Of a DNA stretch of 64,000 nt, positions 12,680 through 25,866 are shown one piece after another. This DNA comes from Nicotiana tabacum (Eukaryota > Streptophyta > Magnoliopsida > Solanales > Solanaceae). The position numbers and the translations under genes are program-made. Below the pieces are notes generated by a model, which was given only the letters and a program-made list of their open reading frames with translations, was not told the origin of the DNA and ran no database searches. Location of the stretch: the NCBI RefSeq assembly GCF_000715075.1, contig NC_134082.1:208639948-208703947 (forward strand), given 5' to 3'. The stretch's first letter is position 1; each line of letters opens with the position of its first letter.

Positions 12680-15600
12680 CTAAGTTATGGAAAAAGCTTT
12701 TTCAATAATTTCATCATAAACTACATTATATGTGGAGTGATCATCATCATCGTCAACTATAACCGGTCTAATTAATATCTTAACACAGTTAGAACCTTTA
12801 GCTCTTGATAAAGCAACGTACAATTGACCATGAAAAAATACAGGTTCTCGCAAATAAATGCCAACAAAATCTAATATTTGGCCTTGAGCTTTATTTATAG
12901 TCATGGCGAAACATAACCGTATCGGAAATTGTGTTCTTTTAAATTGAAGGGGTAGTTTTTCATCTTCTGATGTTAATATTGGTATTCGCGGAATGAATAC
13001 ATGTGTATTTTTAAAATCACCACTGGATATTGTAGCACTAATAACATGAGATTTGAAGTCATTACATATTAATCGTGTCTCATTGCACAAACCGTTGCAG
13101 GGATTCAAATTTCTTAATAATATAATTGGACAATTTTTTTTTGGACACAATTTATAAGGAGGTAAACCAGGAGGATTTAAAGCGTGCAAAAAGTCGTCAT
13201 ATTCACTTTGATCTTTTGGATCAATTGTTTCATCGGTAGCTAAATAGACTTTTTCATCAGCTGGAAATTGAGCAATTAGCATATCATTTATTTCATCAAC
13301 GAAGTCGTTCTTTGTAGTTAGAATTGCGCGAGAAGTAATAAAAGAAATATTTGAATGAGTTAAATATAAATCAGGATAAGTAACTTTAAATAGATGATTC
13401 AAGGAATCTTTTTCAGTGGTGAAAGGTATGATCAGAGGATGGGGAATTTCTATTTTGTTCTTATCATTTTTGTTTTCTTTTCCATTACCAATTCTCATCA
13501 AATATTCACAAAAAGCTGGGTCTGTTTTCGCACGCATATTTTCGGACAGTTGTAATTTTTCAAGTTGATGCCAAATTTCAGAACATAATAAGCTTTCACG
13601 AACAAAATCTTCCCTTTGTCCACCACGAACAACGGGAAGAGTTTGTCTAAAATCGCCACAGAATACAACAACCTTTCCGCCGAACAACATAGTTGTTTCC
13701 ATTAAATCTCTAAGGAGCAAATCTAGTGCTTCAACCATTTCCTTTTTTGCCATTGAAATTTCGTCCCATACTATTAGTTTTGCATCTCGAATCAACGATG
13801 CCAGTGAACTTTGTTTGCTAATATTGCAACTAAAATTTCCATCAACATCAATATGTATTTTAAATCGGAAATGAGCAGTTCGGCCTCCGGGAAGAAGTGA
13901 AGCAGCAACACCTGAACTCGCAGTCGCTAATGCTATAAATCCTCTATGTCGTACTGTAGCTAATAAGGCACGATATAAAAGCTTTTTCCAGTTCCACCCG
14001 GACCATCAACGAAGAATGCTCCGAGTTTATTTGAGAATATTCTATCAAGGATTACATTGTAAGCTCTTTTTTGTTCAATGTTTAGTTTATATGGCAATAG
14101 TAAATCTTGTTCAGTAACGATAATATTCCTTTCAAAATGTACATCTTTAGCTTCTTTGGCTGTTGCAGATGGTTGAATTTTTCCCTGAGTTAGTTCAAAT
14201 TCGTTGATATCACGACCCATTGAATGAAGAATATCATTAATATGATTTAATACTTTGTGACGAATTTCTCGTGTATGCATGTTTGGGTATTCATTGAAAT
14301 CTTCAGACATCGGGATTTCAAATTTTTCCCACAACTCTCTTGGATTAGCGGGATTGCAATATACTAATAGTACAGCAAATAAGTGTCTCAAACTGTGTGG
14401 CATTTGGTAACTTACTGCTTCTGACATGCATTATATTAAATTATTATCGCAAAGTAATAATCCTCTTTTTTCCGCAGCTTCTCTAAACGTGCCACAAGTT
14501 ATTCCGTTTACAGTTCGCAAATTTTTATACGATTTTGGTCCTCTTACGTTCATTAAGAGCAATCTAAGATAGTATCATTCTCCTTCGGTTGGATGACATG
14601 TCACAACTCTACCAATAGCATATCCTTGTTGGCGACGCGACCACATCTTGTATGTTGTGGACCATACAAAATATTCTGGAAATTCCCGATATAATAAATT
14701 TAAAGTTATAGCATTTTCGTTTTCGCTATTCATTCTAAAAAATTCAGTTAACATTGTTTTTTTAATCATAGGATTATTTACAATTCTACTAATATTGTCT
14801 GTATTTTTGAAGGAAATAATTTGTTGTCCATCAAGATGCAGTTGAAGATGGTATACATTTGGAATCATTTCACTGATAGGAAAAGCAAATATGCGCCACA
14901 CAGCCTCAGGTGGTGACACCCACCTAGCAAATTGATATTCCATTATTTCATCTACTTCTATATTCGTCTCATTAGGATGTATATGAAATGCAATTTTATC
15001 ATATCCTTTGCAAATATACTTGTAAATGTACTTAACAACTTTAATATCAGAGCAAATCTCCACATTTATATGATAATTAAATTTACTAAGTAAGAATGGA
15101 TTGTAAGAAACAACCCATGAATTATCAAAAAGTTGTCCTCTAATTTCCACAGATTTTCCTGTATTCGTCTTCTATAAATAGGGTATGAACTTTTTCCTTT
15201 AGTTGTCTGTTTAGCAAACTCTTTTGGAAATTTAAATTTACAATGACCATTTTTTTTCTTCATACAGGGGCTTGTTGGATTTAATTGACCGCAAGGACCA
15301 TGTAGCATGTGTTGTGTAACAAGCTTAAATAAATCAGAATTTCTTTTAGGATCCGGTAATTCAGCGCAAACAAATTTATCATATGCCTCAGGGGTCAGTA
15401 GTTTGTATTTTTCATCGAGTATAATAAGAAAATGAGCATGTGGAAGTCCCCGTTTTTGGAATTCGACCGTGTACATAAATGCTGCAACTTTACCAAATAT
15501 TTGTCTTTTTAGTATATCCTTTTTAAGCTCTTATAGTTTTGCTCGAAATATTCGGCTAACTAAATCGGGTCTATTCTGAGCCTCATCTGTCGACAACAAG

Positions 15601-17329
15601 TTTTCTTGAATTTCAGGCCACGAAGGGTTACATGTTATAGTTAGAAATATATCGGGTATTCCAAAACGTTGCACTAATGCAATAGCATCCATATAGCGGC
15701 GGCGCATATCTCTTGGCCCTCCTGTGAAGCTAAGCGGAAGTATTCTGTTTTTACCTACCTGTGAGCCTTCTCTCTCACCGCGTCGCAAAAGATTAAAAAG
15801 TCCCGCTAACACATCCATCCTGAATAAATCTTGATTGAAAAAAGCGAAATCTAATCTTTGAGTTTCAACTTTTATCCATTCGCCTACAGCATATTGTTGA
15901 AATAATCGTCCTGAATGTAAGATTATATTTTCATCATCTCTAATTTGGAGTTGATAACAATAATATTCATGACAGGAAACTGTTTCTTTTTTTCGTTTGC
16001 CTTTTTGCATCACTTCAGCTTCCATGTCAAGGAATCCATCAATTGAAGTCATATTTGTTAGACATGGCAATTGTTCGTATTCATAATACGGATGTGTTCT
16101 GGAAGGGGTAGGTGAAGGCTTAACTTTTTAAATACCACAATGCCAACCATTTTGACCGTAAGGGAAGAATAATGGATATTGCAATGGGTCGTAACATCCG
16201 TAATAATAATTTACCAGCTGGCTTCTATCACTTTGTAAATATTCGGATATGTGGTGTAGGAATGCAATTATTGGTATCTTGTTCTACCCATATTCCGGCC
16301 ACTTCTGACGTAGTTGGTAGATTGTATATTCGTTGATCTAAACCAGCATCACACTTAAGCGCAATGTAGAAATCTGATAATTGTGGTATATTTATTAAGG
16401 ATTTCAAAAACGTAGTATAAGGATTGGTTTTTAATATTTCCATTAAATTTTTCACAGTATCCTCGTTCAATTTATTGGAACATGCCATTCGATTGCTCAC
16501 CTCATTTTCATTATCATAGAAATATAATTGTAGATTTTTTCCTTTTTCATTACTTGGTATCAGGTCATTCATGAAATGATACATTTGTCCTTGAACTCGA
16601 AATGTATAAATACCTTTATTCCTTTTCGCCAACTCTTTGTCATAACTTACTCCCAGAGATGTGAACGCAAATGTATTATTGTATGTTCTTATGTAGGTTC
16701 GAAAATCCTTTGATTCTTCAGTATTTCCTAGACACAGAGTTCGTAACTCTTGTGGTACTTGATGTGAAATCAACTTAAGAGTGCCTTTGCGAAAACAGAA
16801 TGCGGGTGGTTCGTATTCAAATTTTTTGGCTTCGCAAAATTTGCATTTGGGAACAGTTTTTAACATAACATAATCAATTGATGGTTGAATTGTTATTGAC
16901 TCTTCAGTATATTGTTCATGATTTGTATTAGAAGTAGATCCTGGGATGCAACAATAATAAGTATAAGTATATAATTTTGATAGTTATAAATGCATATACG
17001 TATTTATACTTGTGTATACCATCAAGAAGTCATAGTCTAGCTCTCTAACCTGCTTCATATATTGAATATCCCACAAAAGGAAGATATTGCTCGCTTGAAA
17101 TATTAGCACTCATAGAGGATGATGCGATAAGAGAGCTATTAATTAGTGAGCAAACAGGAAGTTGCCGACCACTTGTTTCGTCCTTACTTGCTCGTGCGCG
17201 TGCTCGCACTAGGAGAGCCTCCTTTTTATCGTCTTGCATCATCTTGTATAATTCGCATCGCCTAGCCTTCTTGTCAGCATATATTTTTTCACAACTTTCA
17301 TTTTTATGATTTTTACTCGACATATTCAC
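12680..17329 (-). pseudogene. Helitron RepHel transposase (Rep endonuclease fused to PIF1-type helicase), disrupted
   Basis: The N-terminal block (17329-17045) is basic and followed by an intron. The Helitron-like N domain is at 16866-16228. The Rep domain has the HUH motif in GLPHAHFLI (about 15440) and a two-Tyr motif in KYIYKYICKGYDK (about 15030). The helicase has Walker A GPGGTGKS (about 14000), Walker B VWDEIS (about 13770), and C-terminal FGGKVVVFCGDFRQ, TINKAQGQ and YVALSRAK, which are PIF1/SF1B hallmarks. Visible breaks: stops near 16131, 15531, 14575 and 14431, and frameshifts near 15160 and at the Walker A segment (about 13985). Several stops fit CAA-to-TAA or CGA-to-TGA change. 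It would nick and unwind DNA for rolling-circle transposition in the nucleus. This copy cannot make one full protein, but the reading frames are easy to follow, so decay is recent to moderate. Confidence 0.85.
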
Positions 17330-19335
17330 GCATCTATTTCCTGAAGGAGAAATGTCAAGTGCATACTTGCATTACTGAATATATTTCAACATTGTCTAAT
17401 ATTTATATATGTTTATTATAATTTTTTAGAAGAACTCAAGCAAAAACTTACAATACCTAAAAATAAATCACGAGATATTAGAAAATTTACCTTTCGGTTC
17501 AAGTGCCACTTAATAACAGAGGTAGAAAACAACCACAGCGAATCGCTAGAACTGCAATAATAAAGAAGATAAATTGAGAATCTGCATGCCTCTCAAATAC
17601 ATAGGGATAGTTTGTATTTTCAAGCATAACATAAAGCACATCCTAAACATCGACATGAGCAACTTGCAACAATGCCCAACTTAGTAGCCAACCTCTGTCA
17701 CTCCAGCCTTACGAGAAGACTTATATTGTTATTTATATATCCTACTAAAACAAATAAACACCAACCAACTATGAGAATATATATGTACAAGTGAATATAT
17801 GAAATTAATAAAATTACTCGAATATGACTGATTGCGGCATTTTGTTGGTATTTTCATCATACACCAGGATGTACACTTGCTCGATTCACCGCAGATTTCT
17901 CACTATGAGAGAATTTAACAGATAGTAATCCATATTTGCATTTACCCCCTTTAAAAGGGCTATCGAGTTCAAATTTTTTCTTCTTTCTTATTGATCATTT
18001 TTTTTCCAGTCTCATATATTAGACCTGCGGTATAAGAGCATCCTTTTTATCAGCATCACTCTATATAATTCATGTTGCCTAGTCATTTTACCGGTAGTAT
18101 TTTTCAAACATTTGATCCTTTTTATACTTACTCGAGAACAATGAAGTCCATTTTATTCGTTGAAAAATAAGGCTTCAAAAATACTAAATTAAAATTAAAT
18201 CTAGATATATAGTAATATAAGTTGTGTGTTATTGACATATATTACAAACCAAAAATAACTCTAATAAACAGATAATATATATAAATAAATAATCTACTGA
18301 GAAGTTAAGGAAAAAAACCAATAGAAGTGCAGTGCTTACAGGATGATGCAGAGGAGACGGCTACCACAACCCAGAGTAAAAACTGAAACAAAGAACATGA
18401 AATAAAGATAAATTAACAACAACATTAGTAATAAAAAAAAGTTGGAGAAAGGTCCAAAATAACATAAATGGATAAAACAAAGAAAGCAACAAAGAGAGAA
18501 GAAAAAATCATCCGCCAAATCACATGTACCTAAAACACAAAGAGGAAAATTACAAAAACCAACACATATCTTCGAAATCCCATCACCAAGAAACTTAGCA
18601 AAACTTACAGGTAAAACAAACCCCAGAATCAAAGAGAAAAGGGAGATATGTAAAAAGAAAAAGAAGCTAATTTTCAGAGAGATGGGGAAACTAAGTAGAA
18701 CTTAGAAACATTAGCAATGATCGAGCAAAATAGTTTTAGATCAAAATCAAATTTTAACTTCTAAAAGGGATTATTACCTGGGTTCTATTTGCTTTCTCGG
18801 TGGGGAAAAAAACAGACTTTTACCAATTATCAAAACCCCAAATATTCTCCCAATTTCATCCATGAAAGCCCTAACTTTGAAATTTCCCGATGTTGTTTGA
18901 GTTGAAACAAATTGGAACAAAAAAAGGAGAAACAACACACAGAAAATAACAAAATTGATATTAAAGACTAACAAATTTACCTGAAAGTTCAAGAGATTTG
19001 AGAAAAAAACTGGACAACTCACAGGCCAACAAATGCCAAAACCAAAAAGAATTGAATCAGACTCAAATCTGAACTTCAGAAAGAAACTCTTACCTGATTT
19101 ACCTGATTTTGATCTTGTGATGGATCGTTTCTCTATGCCTTTTCTTGTGTGTGCTTAGCCAAGGAATATGTTTATGTTGAAAAAGAAGAAAAGCATACAT
19201 ATGGAGTAGCAGAAAACCTACACGTATATCTGGGAAGAGCACCAAAGGGCACGTATATAGCTGATGAGAAATGACTGAAATAGCCTCAAGCTTGTTTCTA
19301 AGCATACATGTCGAAAAACTCTCTTCTAAAGAAGA
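17330..19335 (-). other. 5' leader of Helitron A
   Basis: About 2 kb of non-coding, AT-rich DNA between the RepHel start and the element's 5' end. It has at least three segments shared with element B (17610-17960, 18430-18600 and 19200-19335). It probably holds the promoter for the RepHel gene, but no specific TATA or start can be assigned. Confidence 0.55.
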
Positions 19336-19503
19336 GAAAAGATATCAGTGACTTTTAGTTGCTATATGGTGTGTGATTTTGCGATCACAAATTGTTCGAT
19401 GCCATATTTAACATCATATATAGAAAATGTTGACCCATGCTGCATTTGTTTGGTTATAGTCTAGTTTTCTTTTTTGTTTTCCTATTAAGTCATTTTTAGG
19501 GTA

Positions 19504-21056
19504 AACAACAACAACAACAACAACAAAAAACCTAATATGTTTCCAACAGGTGGGATCTAGGGAGAGTAGTTTGTACGCAGATTTTACCCCTACTTAATGC
19601 TGGTAGAGAGGTTGTTTCCAATAGACCCTCGGCTCGGAAAAGGTGAGAAGAAGAAGAAGAAAAGCAAGAAAGGAAGAGAGAAGGAAGAGAGAAGAAAAAG
19701 ATGGAGATAAAGGATAAATAGTACCAAAAAATATCAACAGGGAATACAATACCTTGAGGCGAACAAAACCACATAACGCAATAAAAATCTAAGAATATGA
19801 AGGGACATGCGTGCTACTAAGACTATCGGTGAGCAACTAAAAAACTACCCACTAACCTTCTACCCTAATCCTCGATCGCCACATCCTCCTATCAAGGTTC
19901 ATGTCCTCAGTGAAGCAGCGTCATGTCCTGTCTAATCACCCCTCCCCAACACTTCTTAGGCTTACCTCGACCTCTTCTCAAACTCGCCATGGCCAACCTC
20001 TCACACCTCCTAACAGGAGCATCAATGTTTTCTCCTCTTAACATGTTCGAACATCTCAGCCTCGACTCCCGTATCTTGTCCTCCACGGAGGCTACTCCCA
20101 CTCTGTCCCGGATAGCTTCATTCTTAATCTTATCTCTCCTGGTACACCCACACATCCATCTCAATATCCTTGTCTCTGCTACTTTCATCTTCTGCCGTGG
20201 GAGTTCTTGACTGGACAACATTCAGCCCCATACAACATAGTCGGTCGAACCACCACTCTATATAACTTACGTTTAATTCTCGGTTACCTTGGATAATAGA
20301 CCCGAGATACTTGAAACTAGCTCTCTTGGGGATAAATTGAGCATCAAGCTTTACCTCTACATCTGCTTTACGGGTCCCGTCACTGAATTTGTACTCCAAG
20401 TATTCTGTTTTGATTATGCTCAACTTGAAACCTTTAGATTCCAAGGTCTGTCTCCATACCTCCAACCTCACGTTAGCTCCGTTTCGCATCTCGTCAATCA
20501 ACACTATATCATCTGCAAATAGTATGCACTAAGGCACCTCCCTTTGGATGTGTCGCGACAATACATCCATCGCCAAGGCAAATAAAAACGGGCTAAGAGC
20601 CGATCCCTGGTGCAGCCCCATCACAACAAGGAAATGGTCTGAGTCACCACCCACAGTTTTCGCCGAGTCTTAGCACCATCATACATATCCTTAATCACCC
20701 TAACGTACGTTACCGGAACGCTACTAGCTTCCAACCACCTCCATAGAACCTCCCTCGGAGACTTTATCGTATACTTTCTCAAGGTCAATAAACACCATAT
20801 GCAAGTCCTTCTTCCTCTCCTTGTACTGATCCACTAATCTCCTTACCAGATGAATCGCTTCCGTAGTCGAACGCTCCGGCATGAATCCAAACTGATTCTC
20901 GAAAATAGACACACACCTCCTCACCCTGGCCTCCACCACCCTCTCCCAAACCTTCATAGTGTGAATCAACAGCTTGATACCTCTATAATTGTTGCAATTT
21001 TGGACATCACCCTTGTTCTTGTACAGCGGAACCATCGTACTCAACCTTCATTCTTC
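19504..21056 (-). mobile_element. RTE-type LINE, 5'-truncated
   Basis: Minus-strand reverse transcriptase fragments: 21044-20724 has the N-terminal RT blocks ([28 protein letters not shown]); 20504-20130 is the thumb region just after the catalytic FADDIV box (about 20515); 20221-19907 is the characteristic C terminus ([25 protein letters not shown]). The frames are shifted relative to one another, so the copy is dead. The 3' end is at low coordinates and ends in a (TTG)n tail (CAACAA repeats at 19506-19526), typical of RTE elements. It sits in SIN3-copy intron sequence, which resumes at about 21057. Confidence 0.8.
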
Positions 21057-21714
21057 GAGCAACAGAACCATACTTATTTGTTTCTGTCTTATTAATGAAG
21101 GGTTTTACCAATTATCAATGAACAATATAATTCAAAGCTTTTATGTTTAGCCCAAACTAAGCAAAGTGGATGAAAATGTAACTTAACCCCATGAACGAGT
21201 ATACTGTTGGGGAAGTCTATACCAATAATTAGGTTTGCATGCATCTCAATTATTAGGTATCAGATAGTTTTGTCTATCAAGTTTTAGTCGCATGAGAAGA
21301 AATAAGCCCACCTTTTTTTTTTGTTTTTACAAGAGTTTGAGCCCTAATCTCCCGATTTAACTCATTTCATTGACTGTTAGATCACACCTTAATGCATCTG
21401 TATGGCTACTTATGGCTGTGATTTGGATGTATAATATTTGTTTTTTATTCTCTCCGATGAATTAGCTATGATCAATCACAAGTTCCTGAAAGTGGTTTGG
21501 GCGGAGGAGAAGGTGGCAACAACACAGGCGGAGGTGGAGCAGGTGCTAATGCTAGCACCCAAAAGCTGACAACTAAGGACGCATTGTCTTATTTGAAGGA
21601 GGTCAAGGACATATTTCAAGACCAAAGGGATAAGTACGACTTGTTCCTTGATGTTATAAAAGACTTTAAGGCTCGAAGGTTTGCTACTTTACTAAGCCTC
21701 ATCCTTGTTTTTAT

Positions 21715-22273
21715 GGTCTTCTGAACCACTTAAACTTGCACCGAATTTTAAAGTCGATACATGAACTTTTGATTTTCCAATTTTAGCACCCCAACTTGAT
21801 AAAAATACTTATAATAAACTCCTTAAACAACAGACAAGATTTTCATCGAAAAAAATAGCATCTCGGCGATACTTATCAAAATCAAAACTAACAGACCTCC
21901 TTGAGAACCTATTACTTCCCACCCTTGAAAGTTTCCAGTAATTTCGTTAGTCTCAACCAGCCAAAGAAGATAGTCGGAACACTATAGACCAACCAAAATG
22001 ATTCGTTTGTGGAGAAACGAAGACTGGCCAAAGGATTATTCAAAGTTGTTCAGATTTAATATTTTTATATATAATAATTCGAGTGACGCTCTTTTTTTGC
22101 GTGATTAGCACGTACTTTGACCACGTCATCCACATAAGCATAATCAACGATCAGAGGTGTTCACTTATAAGTAATCGGATCGGTTGAGTTGAGGTGTTAA
22201 TAAGGGAAAATCAAAAGCTCATAAATCGGCTTTACAATCCGGTGCAAGTTTAAGTGGCCCAGAAGCCATTACG
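21715..22273. mobile_element. MULE-type MITE with 12-bp direct flanks
   Basis: 559 bp in a SIN3-copy intron, absent from the intact gene. Both ends carry an inverted repeat with core CCACTTAAACTTGCACCG, perfect over 18 bases. It is flanked by CCTTGTTTTTAT at 21703-21714 and 22274-22285. The intact gene has only one copy of that stretch (around 40430). Long TIRs and a 9-12 bp duplication fit Mutator-like elements. No transposase is encoded. Confidence 0.75.
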
Positions 22274-23500
22274 CCTTGTTTTTATCATTTGGTTATTTAT
22301 GTGGAATTTATTGCATAAGTCTGTGATATTCCTCGCAGAATTGATACTGCTGGTGTGATAGCAAGAGTGAAACCCTTGTTTAAAGAGCATCCTAAATTGA
22401 TCCTTAGATTCAACACTTTCTTGCCCAAGGGCTATGAAATAACCCTCAATGAAAAAGATGAGGTTCCTCCAAAGAGAACTGTTGAGTTTGAAGAAGCTAT
22501 CAACTTTGTGAACAAAATAAGGGTAACATTGATCAGTTACCTTCTGATTTTAACAATAAAGGTCTGCCATTTTTTCTGCATTAAAAAACTTTAGTCCTAA
22601 CTTTCTGTGTTATCATTTCCCACAGAAACGTTTCCAAAATGATGGTCATGTGTATAAATCCTTCCTAGACATTTTGAGCATGTATAGGAAGGAGCACAAG
22701 GTCATCAACGAGGTGTACCATGAGGTGTAAAACATTTTTAATTTGTCTACATAGATATTGTAGACGAACTTCATGTTTTTGTTTTTTATATTTTTTTTTA
22801 TGTGTAGGTTGCCGTACTTCTTTATGACCATCCAGATTTGCTAGATGAGTTCACTAAATTCTTGCCAAATATTTCAGCTACTGCATTAACAGCACAAACT
22901 GATAAAAAGAAATCTTCTGTAAAGGTTGAAGAATTCGGAGGACCCCATGAAGATAAACATGTCCTGAAAAGTAAGTGCGCATTGTATGAATATCTGTATT
23001 ATGGTTAGTGGTGAAACTTATTTGAGGGCCATCTTTTGGTTATGTGTTAATTCATGGTGTATTAACACGCTCTTTTATAGAGGGTGAGTATTTAGTACTA
23101 ACTTTTGCGGTTTCTTTTCAGGCAGTTTCAATTCGTCGTGTATATTTTTGGTTTTCTTGATTTATGCATTTGTTTCTGGCAGTGTTTCTAAGTTTGGTTA
23201 TTTACCTTTTTATATAATTTGCTTGATTTATTGCCAGATATGTATTGCCAAGAGTTCTCTTTCTGTGAAAAGGTAAAGGAAAGACTACAAAGTCCAGCTG
23301 ATTATCAGGAATTCTTAAAATGTCTCCACCTTTATTTCACAGAAATAATTTCAAGGAAGGAGTTACAAAGTTTGGTAGGTTTATCATGCAATTAATCTAT
23401 CCTTTTTTCTCTTTTGTGACTCTAGTTTTTGTTTATAATTGTTGCTAGCTATGGTTCGCTTGGGTTCCGTTAGCTCTCTTTGTAGCCTGTAGGCAGTATT

Positions 23501-24327
23501 CAGGGGCGGAGCCAAGTGACCACAAGCATGCAGTTAGCTTAAAATATGTTCATCATGTGGTCGAGCGAAGCGCACCTCTGTGAAGCAGCCTAGCATCACT
23601 TTACTACTTTAGGGGGTGGGGGTGAAGGGCTTTAGCAAGCCACCCAATGTAGGACGAATTGCCTCCCATTCATTCTAGCTACTCCACACTGGCCTTAAAA
23701 GCGCCTACTTTTCTTTCTTTTCCGGCTAAGGCTTTCTTTCCGCTTTGACTTGCCTTCCTTATCTTTCAATCTGGACTTGCATGTGTTCCCGACTTGTTGC
23801 AACCTTCGCATTTCGTGCTGAGATCCCAAGTCTCCAAGTGGGCCCTCTTGGCCACCCACGACCTTGGCTTTTTGGGACACTTCCTTGAAGAAAGTCGTAC
23901 TCCCATCAGCTTTCAAGTAGATAAAGAAGTTAAGGCTAGTGACTCCTACACCTTCCTACACGAAGGGCTGTAATACTAGGAAAACGGAAAGCATGGGTAG
24001 GGCAAGAGGCTGTGGACGACGTGACCCGTTAGCACCGGATGAATGACGCAAACTTGAGCGCCTGAAGTCACGAGAGAAGGACGCGAGTTCCTTTCTTGTC
24101 TAGAAAGGGGAAGAGGAGCTCAAACAAGGTTCAAAGATCCCCTCCCCAAAGTATGGTTTAAAGAAAGCCTATGGTTGCAGGTTCAGTGAACCTAGTAGCT
24201 TTGGTTTAAACCTTGTATTTTCCTTGAATAATTTATTGATTATTTATAATTTAACAATTTAGAACTCAGTAACTTAAAATGCTTAGAATTCTGCACCCAT
24301 AAACTTGAAATCGTAGCTCCGCGTCTG
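23501..24327. mobile_element. hAT non-autonomous element with organelle-like cargo
   Basis: Terminal repeats CAGGGGCGGAGC and (reversed) CAGACGCGGAGC, with a perfect 8-bp target duplication GCAGTATT (23493-23500 and 24328-24335). The outer ~50 bp on the left and ~180 bp on the right look like the short hAT MITE family seen at 30726. The middle (about 23550-24190) is GC-richer and unlike it. The middle style resembles plant mitochondrial intergenic DNA, but this is only an impression. A 73-codon basic frame on the minus strand (23916-23695) has no known family. Confidence 0.75.
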
Positions 24328-24928
24328 GCAGTATTAGTTGGTCTGTTGATGTTGCAAAACTGGATAGAGCCATTTATGCTAAACATGTCCTCTCTTTTGA
24401 CCGACAAAAGAGAGAAACAGGGGTCCCCTCTTCTTTGAGGAGGAAAATTAACTGAATCCTGGCTTTACAGGATTTGTGGTACTAATGTCTTTAAAACGAT
24501 ATACAAGTCGGTGTGGTTGTCGTTGTTTAAGCATCATAAATTTGAAGGCGTGCTCATTTCAGGTTGCTGATTTACTTGGAAAATATCCTGATCTTATGGA
24601 GCTCTTCAATGAATTTCTAGAGTTGGTAATAAATCTGGATCTTTTTTATGTGTGTATGAACGATTTGCTAGATGAGTTCACTATAGCAGCACAAACAATG
24701 ATGAATTTGCATCAAGGAACTCATGATCAGGATTATAAAGAACCTGATAATGAGAACAATGGAGATCTAAGCATGCAGCGCTATACTGATAAAACGAAAT
24801 CTGCTGTGAAGATTGAAGAATTTGGAGGACCTAATGAAAATAAAGATGCCCTGAAAAGTGAGTGCAATTAGCATTGTCTGAATATTTGTATTTGATGTGC
24901 TGCATTAGAATCTTCCTCCATTAGCGCT

Positions 24929-25109
24929 CACTACAAAAAAAATAGAATTAGCTACGAACTTCGTCACTTATCTGTCGCTAAATTGCTCGTAACTAAGAGA
25001 ATTTCTCGATATTTGTCGTTAATCCTTCATTAAATAGGATTAGCAACGAATTTTTTTATTTTGCTACAAAATTTGTTTGTCGCTAATTCCTGTTTTTTTA
25101 GTAGTAGTG
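24929..25109. mobile_element. CACTA MITE
   Basis: 181 bp starting CACTACAAAAAAAAT and ending AGTAGTAGTG, with imperfect inverted ends typical of CACTA elements. It is inserted in a SIN3-copy intron next to a GCT that appears on both sides. Internal sequence has repeated tagc(t/a)acga and gtcgctaa words. Confidence 0.7.
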
Positions 25110-25243
25110 CGCTATGGTTAGTGATGACATTGATTTGAAGGCCATCTTTTAGTTATGTGTTAATTCATGGTGAATTACAAGCGCTCGTTTTCAACCTCTA
25201 GTCATGCGTTGAAACCTAAAGGATATGAGTAGTACTAATGTTC

Positions 25244-25372
25244 TCAGGTCTTTATTTATTTATTTTATATAAGCGTACTGTCTAGGCTAGCTCGCGCACC
25301 ATCTCGACTAATTCCACGAGATACCTGCTACCTCCCACCAGCAGTAGGTATCGAACCGGGTAACTTTGTCTA
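25244..25372 (-). mobile_element. tRNA-derived SINE, 5'-truncated
   Basis: On the minus strand it holds a pol III B-box-like GGTTCGATACC followed by the 3' body with GGTGGGAGGTAGCAGGTAT and a downstream T/A-rich tail. This body is a common Solanaceae SINE type. The A box is missing. It is absent from the corresponding intron of the intact SIN3-like gene. Confidence 0.65.
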
Positions 25373-25752
25373 CCAACTTCAGGCAGTTTCAATTCGTTGT
25401 GTTTCGTTTTTGGTGTTCTTGATGTATGCACTTGTTTCCGGCGTATTATTGCTGAGTATGATTATTAACTTTTTAATGTAATTTGCTTGATGTTTCCAGA
25501 TATGTATAGCCAAGAATTCACTTTCTGTGAAAAGGTAAAGGAAAGACTACAAAGTCCAGTTGATTATCAGGCATTCTTAAAATGTCTCCATCTTTATAGC
25601 ACAGAAATAATTTCAAGGAAGGAGTTACAAAGTTTTGTACGTTTATCAATCAATCAATCTATCCTTTTTTCTCTTATGTAACTGTACGTAGGTTTTGTTT
25701 ATAATTTTTGCTAGCTATGGTTTGCTTGGGTTCCGTTAGCTCTCTCAGTAGG

Positions 25753-25866
25753 CAGGGGCGGATGCACTGTGGTAATTATGGGTTCAATTGAACCCATATC
25801 TTTCGGTGCGGAGTAAAAATTTATGCGTAAAAATTCGTTAAAATAATTTTAAAAATATAATGGGTA
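25753..25866 (+). mobile_element. Truncated hAT MITE end
   Basis: Starts CAGGGGCGGATGCAC, the same terminal type as the hAT element at 23501, followed by gggttcaattgaacccat-like sequence typical of that MITE family. The other terminus is missing, and the SIN3-like sequence resumes at about 25867. It is probably a deletion derivative. Confidence 0.5.

Larger units (their letters stand above)
4522..19335 (-). mobile_element. Autonomous-type Helitron (element A) with RepHel and RPA-like genes
   Basis: A rolling-circle transposon of about 14.8 kb lying on the minus strand. The 3' end (4522) is CTAG preceded by a GC-rich hairpin. The 5' end (about 19335) reads TCTTCTTTAGAAGA on the minus strand, and like element B it starts with a short palindrome. 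In order from its 5' end it carries a ~2 kb leader, a RepHel transposase relic (17329-12680), an RPA1-like gene (12539-7874) and a 3.3 kb non-coding tail. The pairing of RepHel with an RPA-like protein is a known plant Helitron arrangement. There is no target duplication, as expected. The base expected before the 5' TC is not A, so that boundary is good to a few bases only. Confidence 0.8.
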
